Made by a program: the position numbers and the translations under genes. Below the pieces are notes generated by a model, which saw nothing but the letters and a program-made list of their open reading frames with translations, searched no databases and was not told the origin of the DNA. Positions 48,899 through 63,058 of a stretch of DNA of 64,000 nucleotides are shown here, in pieces. Each line of letters starts with the position of its first letter. Position 1 is the stretch's first letter. The stretch covers positions 433,738 to 497,737 of the forward strand of contig VFFE01007022.1 of the NCBI GenBank assembly GCA_008921705.1. Direction: 5' to 3'. The stretch comes from Burhinus oedicnemus (lineage: Eukaryota > Chordata > Aves > Charadriiformes > Burhinidae).

Positions 48899-49745
48899 TC
48901 ATAGAATCACGGAATACCAGGTTGGGAGGGACCTCAAGGATCATCTGGTCCAACCTTTCTTGGCAAAAGCACTGTCTAGACAAGATGGCCCAGCACCCTG
49001 TCCAGTTGAATCTTGAAAGTGTCCAGTGTTGGGGAATCCACCACTTCCCTGAGGAAATTATTCCAATGGCTGATTGTTCTCATTGTGAAAAATTTTCCTC
49101 TTGTGTCCAATCGGAATCTCCCCAGGAGTAACTTGTACCCATTACCCCTTGTCTTCTCCATGTGACTTCTTGTAAAAAGGGAGTCTCCATCTTCTTTGTA
49201 GCCACCCTTTAAGTACTGGAACATGGTGATAAGGTCTCCCCTAAGCCTTCTTTTCTCAAGGCTGAACAAACCCAATTCTCTCAGCCTTTCCTCATATGTC
49301 ATGCTTCCCAGTCCTTTGATCATCTTTGTGGCCTCTCTCTGACCCTCTCTAGCCTGTCCACATCTTTTTTGTATAGCGAGGACCAAAACTGAACACAGTA
49401 TTCCATGTATGGCACTGACTAGACTGGGATAATGACTTGTTTATCTCTGCTGGTGATGCCCTTGCTGATGCAACCCAGCATCCTGTTGGCTTTCTTTGCC
49501 GCAGCAGCACACTGTTCACTCAAACTGAGCTGGCTGTCCACCAGGACTCCCAGGTCCCTTTCCACAGAGCTGCTCCCCAGCCAGCTAGATCCCAATCTGT
49601 GCTGCGCTCCTGGATTGTGTTTTCTCAGGTGCAAGACCTTACACTTGTCCTTGCTGAACTTCATCAGGTTCTTGTTAGCCCAATCCTCCAGCCTATCCAG
49701 GTCTTCCTGCAGGGTGGCTCTCCCAGCACTTGCTAACTGCTTTAT
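48899..49745 (-). mobile_element. CR1 LINE, 5'-truncated
   Basis: The plus strand begins with the CR1 3' end in reverse (ATAGAATCACGGAAT). The minus reading frame carries the CR1 C-terminal region ([46 protein letters not shown]) with frame breaks. The 5' boundary is approximate. Confidence 0.93.
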
Positions 49746-52700
49746 CTTCCATGGAAGCTTCACATGGAATCCCTGCCAACTGAGCTCTAAGTAACAGAAA
49801 ACAGTTCTACAATACAGCATTCAGATTTATAGTTCAATGTCGAGGACATAAAATTTGGGGAATTGTAAGAAAGAAGTGAAGGCATCAATTTATTATTTTG
49901 AGGAAAAGTGTTACTACTGTTTTTTTGTAATGAATGAAAATGGTACTTTAACCTGACAGCTCTTACTTCGTTGCAATACAAGGTCTCCCTGTAGCAGAGA
50001 ACCAAAATCTAGCTTGTGGACTCAAAGTTACCAGTTGATCAAAGTCTATGCTCTGTAACACAACAGAAAATTTCTTCTGCCCTGAATATATTTGCATAAC
50101 TTAAAGAATTTAGATTGGGTCAGTCACTTAAACAGAAATGTATTGTTCTGATGCATTTCACCATTTAGCTTCATACTGATGGTAGCTGATGGAATAAAAA
50201 GGTATGTGTTCAAAATTAACTATGTACTAACATTTCCTTTAGACTGAATTTTAACCTCTTTACTCTCTCTCCCTCCATCTCTTTCTGGAACTTTATTTCC
50301 ATTAGTAAAGGAAATGTTCTTCTGATAATAAGCNNNNNNNNNNNNNNNNNNNNTTTGTAAGTAGAACTTGAAAATACATGGAAAATGTTTAGATTAGCAT
50401 AGTAAATGAACTACTGAAATAACTAATATTTTAGTGATATGTATCATACATTGTGCGAAAAATTATTAGCTTGAGTTTGTTAATTTTTTGTGTAATTCAC
50501 ATGCTTTTTGTACTTCACATTTACTCTTCGTTGTAATGCATGCAGTAAAGCACAAACTCATTACATTTTTAGTATCTTGGTTTATTTTTGCCACGGTTTT
50601 GCTACACGTGGCAGGTATCAATGCATAGTTGGAAATACTAATATATTTGAAATGTACATGAAATACTGGTAAGGAATTGTTAGGTAATTCATTTGGAATA
50701 TACAGGTGTATCTCCTAGGTGACATGGGCTGAAACAAATATTTAACTTCTCCTTTGTTCTCTAATCTGCCTACCCACAAATTACAGCATTACGTGCAACG
50801 TGTCAGTTTACTTTGAAAAGCTGTCAATGGCCTGAGCTAAAGTTGCCTAAATGTCAGGAGGAGGCGTGAGACTGCCTTGTCTGTCTGGAGGCAGAGAAAG
50901 AAGTCGTGTCACAAGTGCTTGCTACTTTCCTTAATGCATTTCTAAGTGGTGTTCACCTATTGCTGTGGTAGAACTGGTGTAAGAACATGACCACAAAAAC
51001 AGTATTTCGAAATACAGCTGAAAATTATTGTAAAAAACCCCACAAAAATTGCTAGAAACACAGAGAATGAAAACACATGGTTTTAAACTACTGAAGATGC
51101 ACCCATTAACTGATCCTTAAACACAGTTAGAACAGTACAGTACCAATCTTACGGACCGCTGGTGGACATATAGTTACCAAAAATGCTACAGCTACAATCT
51201 AAATATGAGAAAGTATAAGTCTTCACTTTGTTCCCATATACGTTTCCCTTTGCAAAAATCTGGATAAAGTACAAAATTACACAAATTATACCACGAAACA
51301 AGAACACAGAAAAATTTCTACATGGATTTAAGTGTTCACTTCTTGCACAAAATATATGCATTACTCGCATTTCATAGCCAATAGTTTAAAATACAGGTTA
51401 GAAGTAAATGAACGAGCAACGCTCCTCTACTAAACCATTATGCCTTTGGATAAAAGTTCCTGCTCTGAGGGCTCTAAAGCAAGACATTTCTGTTTCTGGG
51501 AAACTTTTACATACTGTAAAAGACAGAAATTCACAGTATGAGGACAATCTTTTAAGGAATGTTCTGCTTTTCCAATCTTCTTTCCAATAAAAAAACCCTT
51601 TTATTAATTTTATAATAAAGGCTAAACAGGCCCACTGTACTGTCAGACAAGTTTCCACAAGCATATGTTTCTAACATAAAGAACAAATAGGGCACAGACT
51701 ATTCTATTGTGGGAAGGCACATTTTAAAAGAGTGAAACACTTTCCGCATTAGTTTAGTGTGCGGCTGAGAGCCGTTAGTACTTTGCAGCCACAGAAAGTC
51801 TCTGGTACCCATTAATGCAGCCACCCCAGTGAATATTTTCCATAAATTTTTCATACTTTATACTAACATAAATTTACTAATGTAAATATAGGATCAACAC
51901 ATCACTTAATCTTCACACCCTCTGGTAACTTAAAGTTCAGCACATGCTACCCTATACATGCTCTTCCGTAAAAATAATCCCTTTTGACAACTATTCATCA
52001 CAAACTGAAATAATTAAGGCCCCATCTCCTTAATGGGCAATGGAGTTCAATGAATAGAAAATTAACAAAAAAATTATTAATAGACATTTCTCAGCGTGTA
52101 CACTGTAAACTAGACAAGAGCTTAATTTTTACTTTGGGACTTCTGAGAAATTTCTGTAAATGAAAACTGTTACTTTGAAAAGTCCACAGTGCAAATTACT
52201 ACCTTCTGAACCTGCAACATAGTAACATTTTTCCTTAAGGAACTTATTTACGAGGAAATTTCTATTTCCATATAATAATAATGCATTTTATTTTACAATA
52301 ATAAAGATGAACTTGCGCCTATTCATGGAAAATGCTGTTTATGAATACAGTGGTAAGGTCTTTCAGCAAATTCACATTTTGAGCAATTCCTGAATCTTCC
52401 CTAAAGCTTATATTTTACTGTAATAAATAAGTTTGCCTTTACACAATCCTTAAATATTTACTAAAATTCCTTAGTTCCAAATTAAATAACATTAATGATT
52501 AGTATATTATTAAAATTAAACAATTTGGCCAACACACATAATACTGTAACCAAACTGTCTTCTCCTTTCTAACCACTGCTAATAATTATCTACAAATTGA
52601 GTACCAAGCAACTACAGATGAATAGAATTTAGTAGAAACACTGTATGATAGCAGTGTTCAAAGAGGTGCAGATATGCAGCTGCACACTGTGAAATACAAA

Positions 52701-53233
52701 CAGCATTTCTTTTAAAACAGCTGAATAGAAGAGTCCAGCAGGAAAACAAATAAATTTAAAAGTCTAACTGATGTTTTTTAGAAGTGCCATACACTACCAA
52801 ATTCTCACTAACACTTAGCATTTATATAGTACTTTACACTTTTAAAGTGCTATACAAATCCTCTCTAGATGAAATGTATTATCCGAAGGCAGAATACAAA
52901 TCCAAAGTGAATGGTGATCAGATGAATGGCACCATGACAGTAAAATGTAATGTAATTACTACAGGGAGAGACTAAATACTTCATAAATTAGTTAGCTATG
53001 CATGAACTATAATGGAAGACTACAGATTTTACACGGGGAATGTATAGATATAAAATTATTACCATTCATTACATAGGTTTCTCTGACCACAAGGAATTGA
53101 CACAGGAGCTCTAACTGGCTCCACAGGCTTAAAATGCCCAACTTGGAAGTCATAGGAAACATAAGGAAACCACTTCAGTGGTAAACAGATTATTTCAAGT
53201 GCTAATACAAACACCCTTTAAGAGCCATCATTC
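49746..53233. other. Intergenic and probable TMEM267 3' UTR
   Basis: AT-rich unique DNA containing the assembly gap. Minus-strand AATAAA candidates (complement TTTATT) are at 52287-52292, 51600-51605 and 50581-50586, so the TMEM267 3' end could lie at any of these. Confidence 0.5.
50334..50353. other. Assembly gap (20 N)
   Basis: Twenty consecutive N; the true size is unknown. Confidence 0.99.
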
Positions 53234-53569
53234 TTATACATCAATGCGGATTCCATGTTTTATAGACATTAATTCTCTAGTGCCTGTTAAATACATAATA
53301 AATGAACATAGATGAGGTAAAGATGCTGTAATTGCCACATACAGCCAGTATGGCAAAGGAGGAGTTTTTCCAAATGGGCAGATCCAGAGGCCATGACGAA
53401 TCCCGTCACGGACATGATGAGAAGTCCAGGATATAAACAACATCCAGGGAAGAAAGCACCACGAATCCTTAAGCCTGAAAAGGTGCATAATAAACTTTAA
53501 TGTCAGAGCCACAACAGGAATCACAGTAGAACAATGAAGAAGTGGTCTGTGTGGAAGAGTCAGAGCAGC
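53234..53569 (-). CDS. TMEM267: TMEM267 last coding exon (residues 105-215)
   Basis: Acceptor TTGCAG|GCT; starts [15 protein letters not shown] and ends with a stop at 53234-53236. Encodes the remaining hydrophobic segments and the [20 protein letters not shown] motif. Confidence 0.97.
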   Translation of the reverse strand, partial: AALTLPHRPLLHCSTVIPVVALTLKFIMHLFRLKDSWCFLPWMLFISWTSHHVRDGIRHGLWICPFGKTPPLPYWLYVAITASLPHLCSFIMYLTGTRELMSIKHGIRIDV

Positions 53570-56500
53570 CTGCAAAAAAGAAAAATATAATTGGCAATGG
53601 CTACAATCATGACAAGAAAATAAATGTTTCATGGATGTTTAGAGGTGTATTATCAAGTGGCTAAGTGGAAGTGCAAAGAAAAACATATTGTTCCTTTCCA
53701 CTGTAGTTGATCAAAATCAACAATATGACTATTTAGATGTACGAGAGCTGTGTGCTGCCTGTCTCTCTGTTGTATGGTATGAATCATGCATCCTACTAAG
53801 CATTACTGACAGCAACACAGGGAGGGAGAGGGATGAGGAATGCTATTTGTCATGCAGTCATGTGATATACAAGAACTTGTATAGTCTGCTGCACTGATTA
53901 TATGTATTTAATTTCAAGCTAATTAAAAGGAAAATAACCATACTATACACTTGAAATATTTCATATGCTTTACTTGAAATATTTCATATGCTTTAATGGG
54001 ATTTACTTTCAAAAATACATCCTGTATTATACTAGTTAGCACTCATGAAGTGTAGTTGGACAGTATCTAAAACAGAACAGTAATTTCCAATACAACAAGA
54101 ACATGCTCTAAGTTACATGTATTTTGATCGCCTTGACACAGTATTCTTTACGGACAGGCAAAAGACAAGTTCAGAAGCCAGCATCTGAATCACTTGTGAC
54201 TGGGGTTTTTATATCAACAACTTGTTTAATGTTAACTCAGTTGAAAGCCTGATACTTGGTTTCAATTAGGGTGAATGTATAGCTACCAAAATTAAATTTA
54301 GGCATTTTAAGAAGTGATAATTATCAATTTAATATACATACTTGAGAAAGTATTCCAGATGTACCTACTAGCCACAGCTAGAACTATCTTCAAAGATAGT
54401 AAAAAAAATTAAATAATAGCATTTCGGATTTCTCAGCAACAAACATTCTTGGTTCTGTAAGCACACGCGAAATGATAGCACATTACTAAAAGATTTATAG
54501 AGGTGCTGATGTAATATTAATTGGCTTAAGTCATATACTGGGGAACATTTGGAAAGACTGCAACAGACACCAGAGAGGTACTCTTTGCACGTGACAGTGC
54601 ATCTGATTGTTATGTTGAACACAACCCTCACTGCATCTACTGCAAAAAGCAAACAAAGCACCACTACAAGACACCAGCCAGTAACTCATTAATGCTTCGG
54701 TTGTGTTAAATAGTTGCAGGATTCAACAGCTATGGTACCGGACAGTGGGACTCTGGAACAGCTTCATCAAGTTTTCATGGATAATTTAGACAATTGCTTG
54801 GAACTCTTGTCTTCTCTGTAAGGAAACTTTGATGTAGCCTTAGCCAAGAAACAGAGAGATGGAAACTTACAGACTACATTGGAATCTAAGAGCTTGTGCT
54901 TTAAACGGAAGCCAGCGTGCTTGTCCGTGACCCTCTCAATCAGGCGATGGGATTAAAAAGCTCACAAACTGTCTTAACAACTTTTAACTGTAATAGTATG
55001 GACCCAACTGCTTAAATTGGTGCAAAGGGCATATTTTCTACAATCTCATTTCTGTTTCATACAAGCAGATTGTTCACGGATTAAAGCAGAAAAATCTTGG
55101 ATGGTGAAATTGTTTATCACCTAACCTATAGTCAGATTTTTGTTACTGTCAGCAAGAGCCTAAGAAGTCCATACTAGCCAAATTTTGAAAAACCACCCTA
55201 GATGGTGATACATGTTGAGATACCCTGTTGACTGGTCACTACTTCTGCAGTTTGAAAAAATCAGTGGCAAAGTCTAAACGAGCCTTTTCTCTCTGCCCTA
55301 TAGAGGTTAGGTACCAAGAGCAATACAGTGAGTAAAGAGAACCTGAATGTTAATTACATATGCAATTTATCAGTATTAGTTCCAATCTGTATCCAGTTTT
55401 GGGGAGGTGATGCTTAAATTTTTTTCATACAGAATTTTATATGGCAGGGTTGTTCATACAGCAAACCTGAGCGCTCAGTTTTAGCAAGAGAAAACCCTAT
55501 TTTGTAACTGCAGTATAGTCATCAGGCTTCTGAAATGCTGTTGCCCAAATTCTGAAAGAAGAAAAGTCTGTTTTCTCTTTTATGTTCTGTAACTAGCAGA
55601 ACATGTACATCCTTGAGTTGCCAAGCCCAAGAGACAGACATGTAGTTCTATTTGGCAATATAAGCTCTTTCTCCTAACAGGCAAATTTGTTCACCTTTAG
55701 ATATCACCAGATCTTAAAAAAAAAACCAAAACAGTACAAGGCTTTTCTGCCTTAAGCCCTCTGGAAAAAGATGATCATGGTATGGGTAGATTCAGGGGAA
55801 AGTCTACCATGAGAGAGATCAGGCTGTTGTTGTAAACAGAATTTATTCACAACACAAGCTACCTTTGCCTACGTGTTCAATCAGGTGCGAGATCTTCTTG
55901 AAGTTCCTGCTCCTCCAGCCCCTCTCACACACTCCAATGAGCAGCTAGAGACAGTAGGCAACAATCACATGCAGGAGAACCCAGGCAAACTCTTTGCTTT
56001 AATGCTCAAAGTGACACCATGGAATTTAGGTAACAACACAAGCTCCTTCGCTTATATTCCATGGTGCTTCACAAGCCTGAAGTTCCTAGTTTTGAGGCTG
56101 ATCTATAAAGTCAATGTTAAATTAATTGTGTCTGTGCAAAGCTTATTCTCCAATTCCAGAAATGCTCCTGTGCGGCCCAGGTTGGTCAGCAATGGCGCAT
56201 TAACCAGCTGTGTTATGTGTATTTGCCACCAACATTTGCCATAGTCTTGTTTGCCACCAACTGCATTCTCTACACTTTTAGAAGCTGGTGAGTCTTAAGT
56301 AGCAAGCTAGCAATTTCTGCACATCTGTTCTGCAAGAAGAGTTTTTGGGCTATGATCCTGGGGGACACTGGGAGCAGCCCACCATGCCGTTCCTGTTTAT
56401 CAGCAATGCGGAGTATGATGACAGATTGCAGTAACTTTCACCTTTAGAGGTAGTCAATGAGACAGATTCTTCAAACACCGATTCCTACATTCTTCTACAC

Positions 56501-59500
56501 TTTTGTGCATATAATACACACTAAAAACTACGTGGAATACAAAGAACTACAAATTCTAAGTAGCAAAGTCTTTGTAGACTTTATACTTGTTGCAAAAATA
56601 AAGTGGGCAAAAGGGCAGATCACATGTTACTTGGTACACAAGCATTTATCAAAGTAAACATATAAATACCACAGGTGACTATTCACCCTGAATACTCCAC
56701 AAAAATAATGATGACACTGTGAAAAACAGCCCAATAGCCAAATAATCCAAGCAGCGAGCTGTGTCAGCAGGAACAGGAGTAGATGACTGCAGTAGCGTGA
56801 AGGTAGCAACTGGAGGCAGAAGGCAATGTTGCCTTGTGCTGCATAGAAAGATTACTTCAAAAAAGTAACTCATCACCAGTTTTACGAGTGATGAAGAGCT
56901 TTACAGATAATTGAGTAATATGAAAAATACTATTGTTACAAATTACTAATAGTGGTGTGGTTAGTTAATTAGACTTCTTAATTTATTAGTTACTTAGCAA
57001 TGTGTTGCACAAGCAGTAAACATTGCTGTCTCTTAAAACAGTTACTCTCAATTCTGCAAACTAAAGAGGACAAATGGGACTGGAACTAACAAATATGTAG
57101 TAATAAAGTATCCCACAAAGTAATAAATTACATAGGCAACAGCCTGAAATTCTGACTTGAAACTGAAGGGCACATCATATTAAGCTGAGGAAAGAAAGCC
57201 ACATATTAAAATCAGGTCTAGCTGGGCCAGGACACAACATAGCAGAGGAGTTTATGGGGATTACACTATATCACAAACTAAAAGGACGCTGGTAGCATTG
57301 CAAGAAGACATAAAAACTGTAACAGTTTTTTTTTTTTAAAAGACAGAAGTGTATACATGTGACTGTAAAAGAAATTAATCTATGCTATTTTGCTCAAATG
57401 AAGTCTCAGCTAAAATACTATACAGTTTAGGACAGGACTCTTTAAAGATAATTTAGACAAAAGGCAATCCAGAGGAGATGAGAAAAATAGTAAGAGGTTT
57501 AGAAAACATAAATCCAGGCCCTTCAGATTTTTTTGCTACTTATTCAGTCAGGAAGAGACTTTTTGTCAAGTATAATGGTTTTGCAAGTTGTAAGAGTAAT
57601 GCTTTTACTGCTGTAAGAGTCAAGAGACTTACACAGGATATGGTTTACAGGTAAACATCCTTTATTAGTCCAGTTAACGTATGGAAGGGGGAGGAGTTTG
57701 TAGGCAAATGACTATGAAAAAGCCTTTGGGCATCTTGCCTTTTCCTTACCTCAGCTAAGTAAGTTTGGCGACTAAAGGACTACTCTTCTACCTGCAACAT
57801 CTTGCATTTCTGATTTGAAAAACATTTTTTGGGAGACCACAGCAATCAGCTGTCTTTTGCAGAGAGGCCTTAAAGAATAAGAAAACAAGATCTAACTGTC
57901 AACAACAATGCTTTAGGCTGGACATTAGACAGAACAATTGCTAGCTGCTTGGGAAGTGAAACAACACAGGAGAAAATTAAGTCATGAAATCGCAATAATT
58001 TGCTTTGTTTGGGATATTACAGATAGGCCATACAAATGTTCTCCATCATGGAAAGTCTAAGCATATTTAACCTTGCTTCACTGAAGGCAGTAAAGAGGCG
58101 GGTGACCTCCCAACTCCTATACAATAGTAAACGGACATTGGTGAAGAGTGTCACCTAGTGGTCATAATTAAGAAAAAATACTGGTAATAATCTCAAACGC
58201 AAGAAAATGCAGCAATAAAATTTTAATAATTCTTTTTAATAACCAGCCATTCATTACTTGCATTTACCGATTTTAAAATAAGAAAATATACATGAAAATT
58301 ATAAATTTAAATGCTATCCCAAAATGTTAGTATTATAGATTTCATTAATCAACCAAACTAACTTTCCTTTTCTTTATATAGTTTTATAGTTTTATAGTTT
58401 TACAGTACATATAAAAAGTACAGAAAAGGGGAGAACTAGGGACTACCTAAAGAGGAACAATGCCAGGCACCAGTACATGCCGGAGGCTGACAGGTTGGAA
58501 AGCAGTTGTGAGGAAATTTAACTTGCTGAATAACCTTGTGGCACAGGCAGCCAGTGGTATCCTGGGCTACATTAGGAGTGCTGCCAGCAGGTCGAGGAAG
58601 GTGATCCTTCTCTTTCTCCTTAGCACTGGTAAGGCCACCTCTGGAGTGCTGAGTCCAGTTCTGGGCTCCCCACTAGGAAAGACACATGGAGCTACCGGAA
58701 ATAGAGTCCAGAGAAGGGCCACTAAGATCGTGAAGGGACTGGAGTATCTTGCGTACAAGGAAAGGATGGACTGTGCAGCCTGGAGAAGAGAAGGCTCAAG
58801 GGAGTTCTTATCAAGGCATACCAATATCTGAAGGGAGGCTGTAAAGAGAACAGAGCCAGACTCTTTCCAGTGGTGCCCATTGACAGGGCAAGAGACAACA
58901 GGCACAGACTGAAACACAGCAGGTTCCTCCTGAATGTAAGGGAACACGTTTCCACTGTGACAGTGACTGTGTATGGGAGCAGGGTGCCCAGAGAGGTCGT
59001 GGAGTCTACATCCATGGAGATACCCAAAAGTTGTCTGGACACAGACCTTGGCAACTGGCTCCAGGTGAGCCTGCTTCAGCAGCGGGTTTCAGAACATGAC
59101 CCCCAGAAGACCCTTCGAACTGCAACCACCCTGTGATTCTGTGAAAATCACCTCGTTGTCAAAGACAAATGGAGGGAGGAAACTGACCAAATGCACAAAT
59201 CGGAAAACAGCTTTTCTCCACACCAGTGATATTGCACGTAAACAAAAACTATTTTCCCATTGGAAGTGTGATTTTTACATCTCAACTACAAGCACTAATG
59301 TTTCTTGCATTTAGCTGTCTCCTACATATTTAAAAAAAAAAAACGAAAACCATTTTGCATTGTTCTTTAATTAAAAGATTACAAAGAACAGCAATTTTCC
59401 TTCCACCTCCTTCCTTCCTCTGCTTCCTAGAAGCTATCTCCTCTGTCATTACGAGCAAACCGGAAGAGGAGAAAAGGCGAGATGGTCAAACAACTTAAGT

Positions 59501-60973
59501 TATGCTCTGATTGAATGGATAAAGGTCGGTATCTTCCCCTTCTCCTATGCAGGTCAATCCATAGGTGAGGGTGTACATTTTTGGGGAGAGGAGATTAAGT
59601 AGCATGTATGCCAGCAAAACCAGCATAATCAAACCATGAGGGCTTGTGTTGCTGAGCAGAGCAAACTCTTGATAACAAGGAGAGCGGCAGGACTCTAGCT
59701 ATAGGGACCAGGAGCTAGCTGGAGGCAAGGAGTATCTGCCTGAGGTATGAGATCTGGAGGGCAGTGCTTAAGAGAACTATGGCCAGGGCTGGCACATCTG
59801 GAGCTTACAGAAAGTGCAAATGTTCTGGAGACTATACAGAAGAGACTGTTGTGGTCAGTGAAAGCTGGGTATATGCGTTTGGAGCAGGGAAGACGACTGG
59901 GATATATGTACGTGTGTGGAAATGGGGAAGTGGGAACGGGACATATCTAAGGCACTGGAGAACCACTGAAAAAGACTGCCATAATCTGGTAGTACTGACC
60001 CTATTGAGAAACTCTGTCCTAACAAGCAGTTCTGCAAATGGATGATGATCACATACATTCCTTAACAGGAGGCAACTGACCAATTGACCTTTTTACTTTT
60101 ATTAACAAGTTTGACACTTGCTTTATTTATTTATTTATTTTTACAACTAACTATATTTAAGGGTAAACTCAGACTGCCTTTTTAAAGTTGACAGCTCATA
60201 TATAGCTTGTTTGCGGGAGAAATACTTAGGGCTGGCTAAAACCAAAGGTACTGCTCAATAAGAGTGAATGAGATCAAACAGCAGCTGGGTTATCTACTTT
60301 CCAGATATTTCTATCCCTTTTTGTAAACAGAAATGGAATAATCCACTTTATACACAAAGCACGTATGGCAACACTTAATTGCTTAACAAAGCAACTATGT
60401 GATACACAAAGCATATCATGTACAAGGGCTTTCAGAACTCTTTTCAGAGCCTTGTAAGGAGCAGAACTTAACAGTAGATGTAAAATATTTTTAAGGCTTT
60501 TAAAATTATAACAATTGCATACAAATATAATTCCCATATATCTATTAAAAATGTATCTAATTAAAGTATCATTGGAACTTTTTTTGTTTACTATATGGTA
60601 GAACAATAAAGTAAACAGTGATTAAGAAAGAAAGTAAACTATCACTGATCCATTGACTTACCTTTAATGAGAGGGAGCCAGCAAGAAAGAAGTGGTCCAC
60701 ATCAATGACAGAGGCAAGGAAGCCAGCCAGAGTGACCTCAGTGAAGTCACTTTTCTTCCTGAGTCCAATCACTATTGCCCAGGACCACATTCCTAGTATA
60801 CCATGCACTGCATTATCAGAGAAGGCTCGGAGCCAGTCATTTTGCTGAATGAAGGAAAATTGCAGAAGTCTGTCTGCTACAAAGCAGAATATTCCCAAAC
60901 CTAGACTAGAAATAACTGAAGCTGTGCTGAAAGTTTGGAGAAGAGCATGGGCCTTGTCAGTCTCAGATGCCAT
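53234..60973 (-). CDS. TMEM267: TMEM267, transmembrane protein 267
   Basis: A multipass membrane protein of unknown function (formerly C5orf28). Two coding exons, 60973-60662 and 53569-53234, joined in phase 0, give 215 aa, the same length as the human protein. It starts [14 protein letters not shown] with a strong Kozak context (GCCATGG). Two upstream in-frame ATGs (60997, 60985) are not used in orthologues. Hydrophobic segments lie at about residues 20-37, 54-71, 80-99, 117-135, 141-153 and 178-198. Polar residues cluster inside or beside them: D91-V-D-H94, H111-R-P..H116, S154-H-H-x-x-D159 and R162-H163. The protein ends KHGIRIDV. The 5' noncoding exon was not identified. Confidence 0.97.
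53949..53994. repeat. Exact 23-bp tandem duplication
   Basis: 53949-53971 is repeated without change at 53972-53994. Confidence 0.96.
58446..59145 (+). mobile_element. CR1 LINE, 5'-truncated, in the TMEM267 intron
   Basis: The plus strand shows the CR1 C-terminal region ([20 protein letters not shown], then VPREVVES) in broken frames. It ends CACCCTGTGATTCTGTGAA. It lies antisense to TMEM267. The start is approximate. Confidence 0.93.
60662..60973 (-). CDS. TMEM267: TMEM267 first coding exon (residues 1-104)
   Basis: ATG 60971-60973; ends SLSLK before donor TTAAAG|GTAAGT. Encodes three hydrophobic segments and the DVDH motif. Confidence 0.97.
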
Positions 60974-62900
60974 GGCAAAAACCATGTCACGGCACACAAA
61001 ATGTCATCAGGATATACACTGTGCATTGTCCTTTGTATCGTCACTTCTTCTGTAAATGTCAGAGAACAAAGAGAATTATTAAAGAAAAAATCCATTAGCA
61101 CAAAGCATTTATCACAGCTACAACTGAGCATAAAAAACCCAAATTCAATGTCTGCACTTAATATTCCTAGGGAGTTTTTTATTTCCATTAATTTGCTGAC
61201 TTGAACACTACAGCTCTGAATTAAAACACTTGTCCTGTTTTAATTAGAACAAGCACCTTTGTAACATGGAAAGCTCTAACTTCACTTTCTGAAATCTCAA
61301 ATGTTACAAAATAATTTCAAACACATCTGTGATAATACATTGAGTATGTTTCAAGATCCCTCCTGGTCTTAAATACATGACATTCATTAAATTAAATGCT
61401 TTACACTGTAACAACAACAACAACAAAAATCAATTTGGAGGATTCTTAGGACTGAGGCTCAAGAATTCCAAATCTCTCTATGCAACAATTGTTAAAACTG
61501 AGTTTCTAATCTATAACCCAAAACACTATTTTCATTAATATACTTTGTAAACATATGTAGTATCACCCTGGTACCCCTCTCTAAGCAACTCCTTGTTTAG
61601 CTTGGAGACTTGCATGTAGAATAAACATTAAGAAAACCAGAACCACTAAAATATCTTCACTATTTATCATAAACACAAAGATAACAACCATTCAGTCATG
61701 CAGAATTAACCAAAACCATTTCCTTACATAGCAGAACTACATATATATGCTTTTCCTCAGTATGTGCTCCAGCAGCAAACTCTACTGTTACTTTTACAAC
61801 TTGTCTATTGTCTGCCACATTACCTTTGTAACAGCTCTTTTTGCAGAAAAAAAGAAAATTAACTAACCCCAGTCATTTTCATTTTCAAAAGTTGACCATT
61901 GTAATTTGAAAGTAAAGGCATTAATAATCACTTAAAACTCCTTAAAAACTGTTTATGTTCTGTAATTGTTATGAAATCCTCTTGTACAAGGTGATTTCTT
62001 GGGAATAATTATTGTCCTTAAATAACTGCTTGAGACCTCAAAAATTCCAGAAATAATTCAAAATCTTTAAGACACCCCAACCCCACTCCCAAGAAGAAAT
62101 GATAGGATACCCAGACTTCTGTGACAGCATTAAAAAGAACGCTTTTGAAATAAAAATCCTCACATAAGTGATGTATTCCCTAGCTTTATATTAAAGGCAC
62201 TGAAAAGGAGTCTTTAAAAGACAATTCTGTCCCAACTACTACGCTCTTGTCTTTTTGGGGAGCCGTGAAGATAGACCACCATTTCAAAACCTACATTCTA
62301 TCTAAAAATTGATTCTTCCCAAGAGTTTGCTATTTCTGTGGAATTCATTACATCTTGGTAGTATTTCTTCATGGACTTCTATCACATAAATTTTTATTCT
62401 AAATGGGCTTTTTATGAGCGTACTAGACTTCCATTTTTAAAATTACTACTTCTGACAATGTTGATGCAAATAGTTTATGATTTTAAACACATTATTGATT
62501 ATAAGCCCCAGAAAACATGAAATGTTTCTTCCAGACTATTTACAGGCCTGTTTGTTGTAGAATTATCCATGAGACACGACTCCTGCCACTGATCTTTATA
62601 GAAAAAAAGTCCACTGAATCATTTACTTGGAAACGTTAAAAAAAAGAGAAGAAAGCATGAATAATACATGTACTTTGCACACAGATGAAAAAAAAGTGGG
62701 TCAAGTTTAGGGTCTGTTAACCATGACTGTGCCTCTTCTGAATGAACATGTAGACACAAAGTACTTCCTGAAGCACTGGAACTGCCACTTTCTGGTGGGT
62801 AACTTTACAAATATATAGTATGTTTCTGAATAAATTCCATTTCAAGGAACAAATGGTCATCTCCTCACAAATGTTTCTTCTATATAACCATCACGTCAGA
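60974..62900. other. Region upstream of TMEM267 coding sequence
   Basis: AT-rich DNA without a CpG island. It should hold the TMEM267 5' leader or its intron, but no leader exon is clear from sequence. A short (ACA)n run is near 61411. Confidence 0.5.
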
Positions 62901-62906
62901 TTGGAT

Positions 62907-62912
62907 TTTATT
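62907..62912 (-). terminator. Candidate polyA signal of the upstream minus-strand gene
   Basis: Complement of AATAAA, 147 bp past the stop codon at 63059-63061. Confidence 0.4.
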
Positions 62913-63058
62913 TAAAACTACCATAAAATCCGTGTAAGAATCTAATCTACGATGGGCTGATGTAGCCATGTACCTTTAAAAAGCACACCAGTATTCATAA
63001 TCAAACTTACCCTGGGACTAGGAGAACGTATTTTTTCCATTGCAGTTGCAAACGTGGT

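Larger units (their letters stand above)
53570..60661 (-). other. TMEM267: TMEM267 intron
   Basis: A 7.1-kb intron, GTAAGT..TTTTGCAG. It contains a 23-bp exact tandem duplication (53949-53994), an 8-bp GTTTTATA repeat near 58381, a truncated CR1 (58446-59145) and a TTTA-rich run near 60122. I recognise no exon in it. Confidence 0.85.

Noticed and set aside
48976..49820. 133- and 136-codon minus-strand ORFs
   Set aside because: Truncated CR1.
60974..60997. Eight-codon N-terminal extension of TMEM267
   Set aside because: The orthologue starts at MASET, and the GCCATGG context at 60973 is strong.
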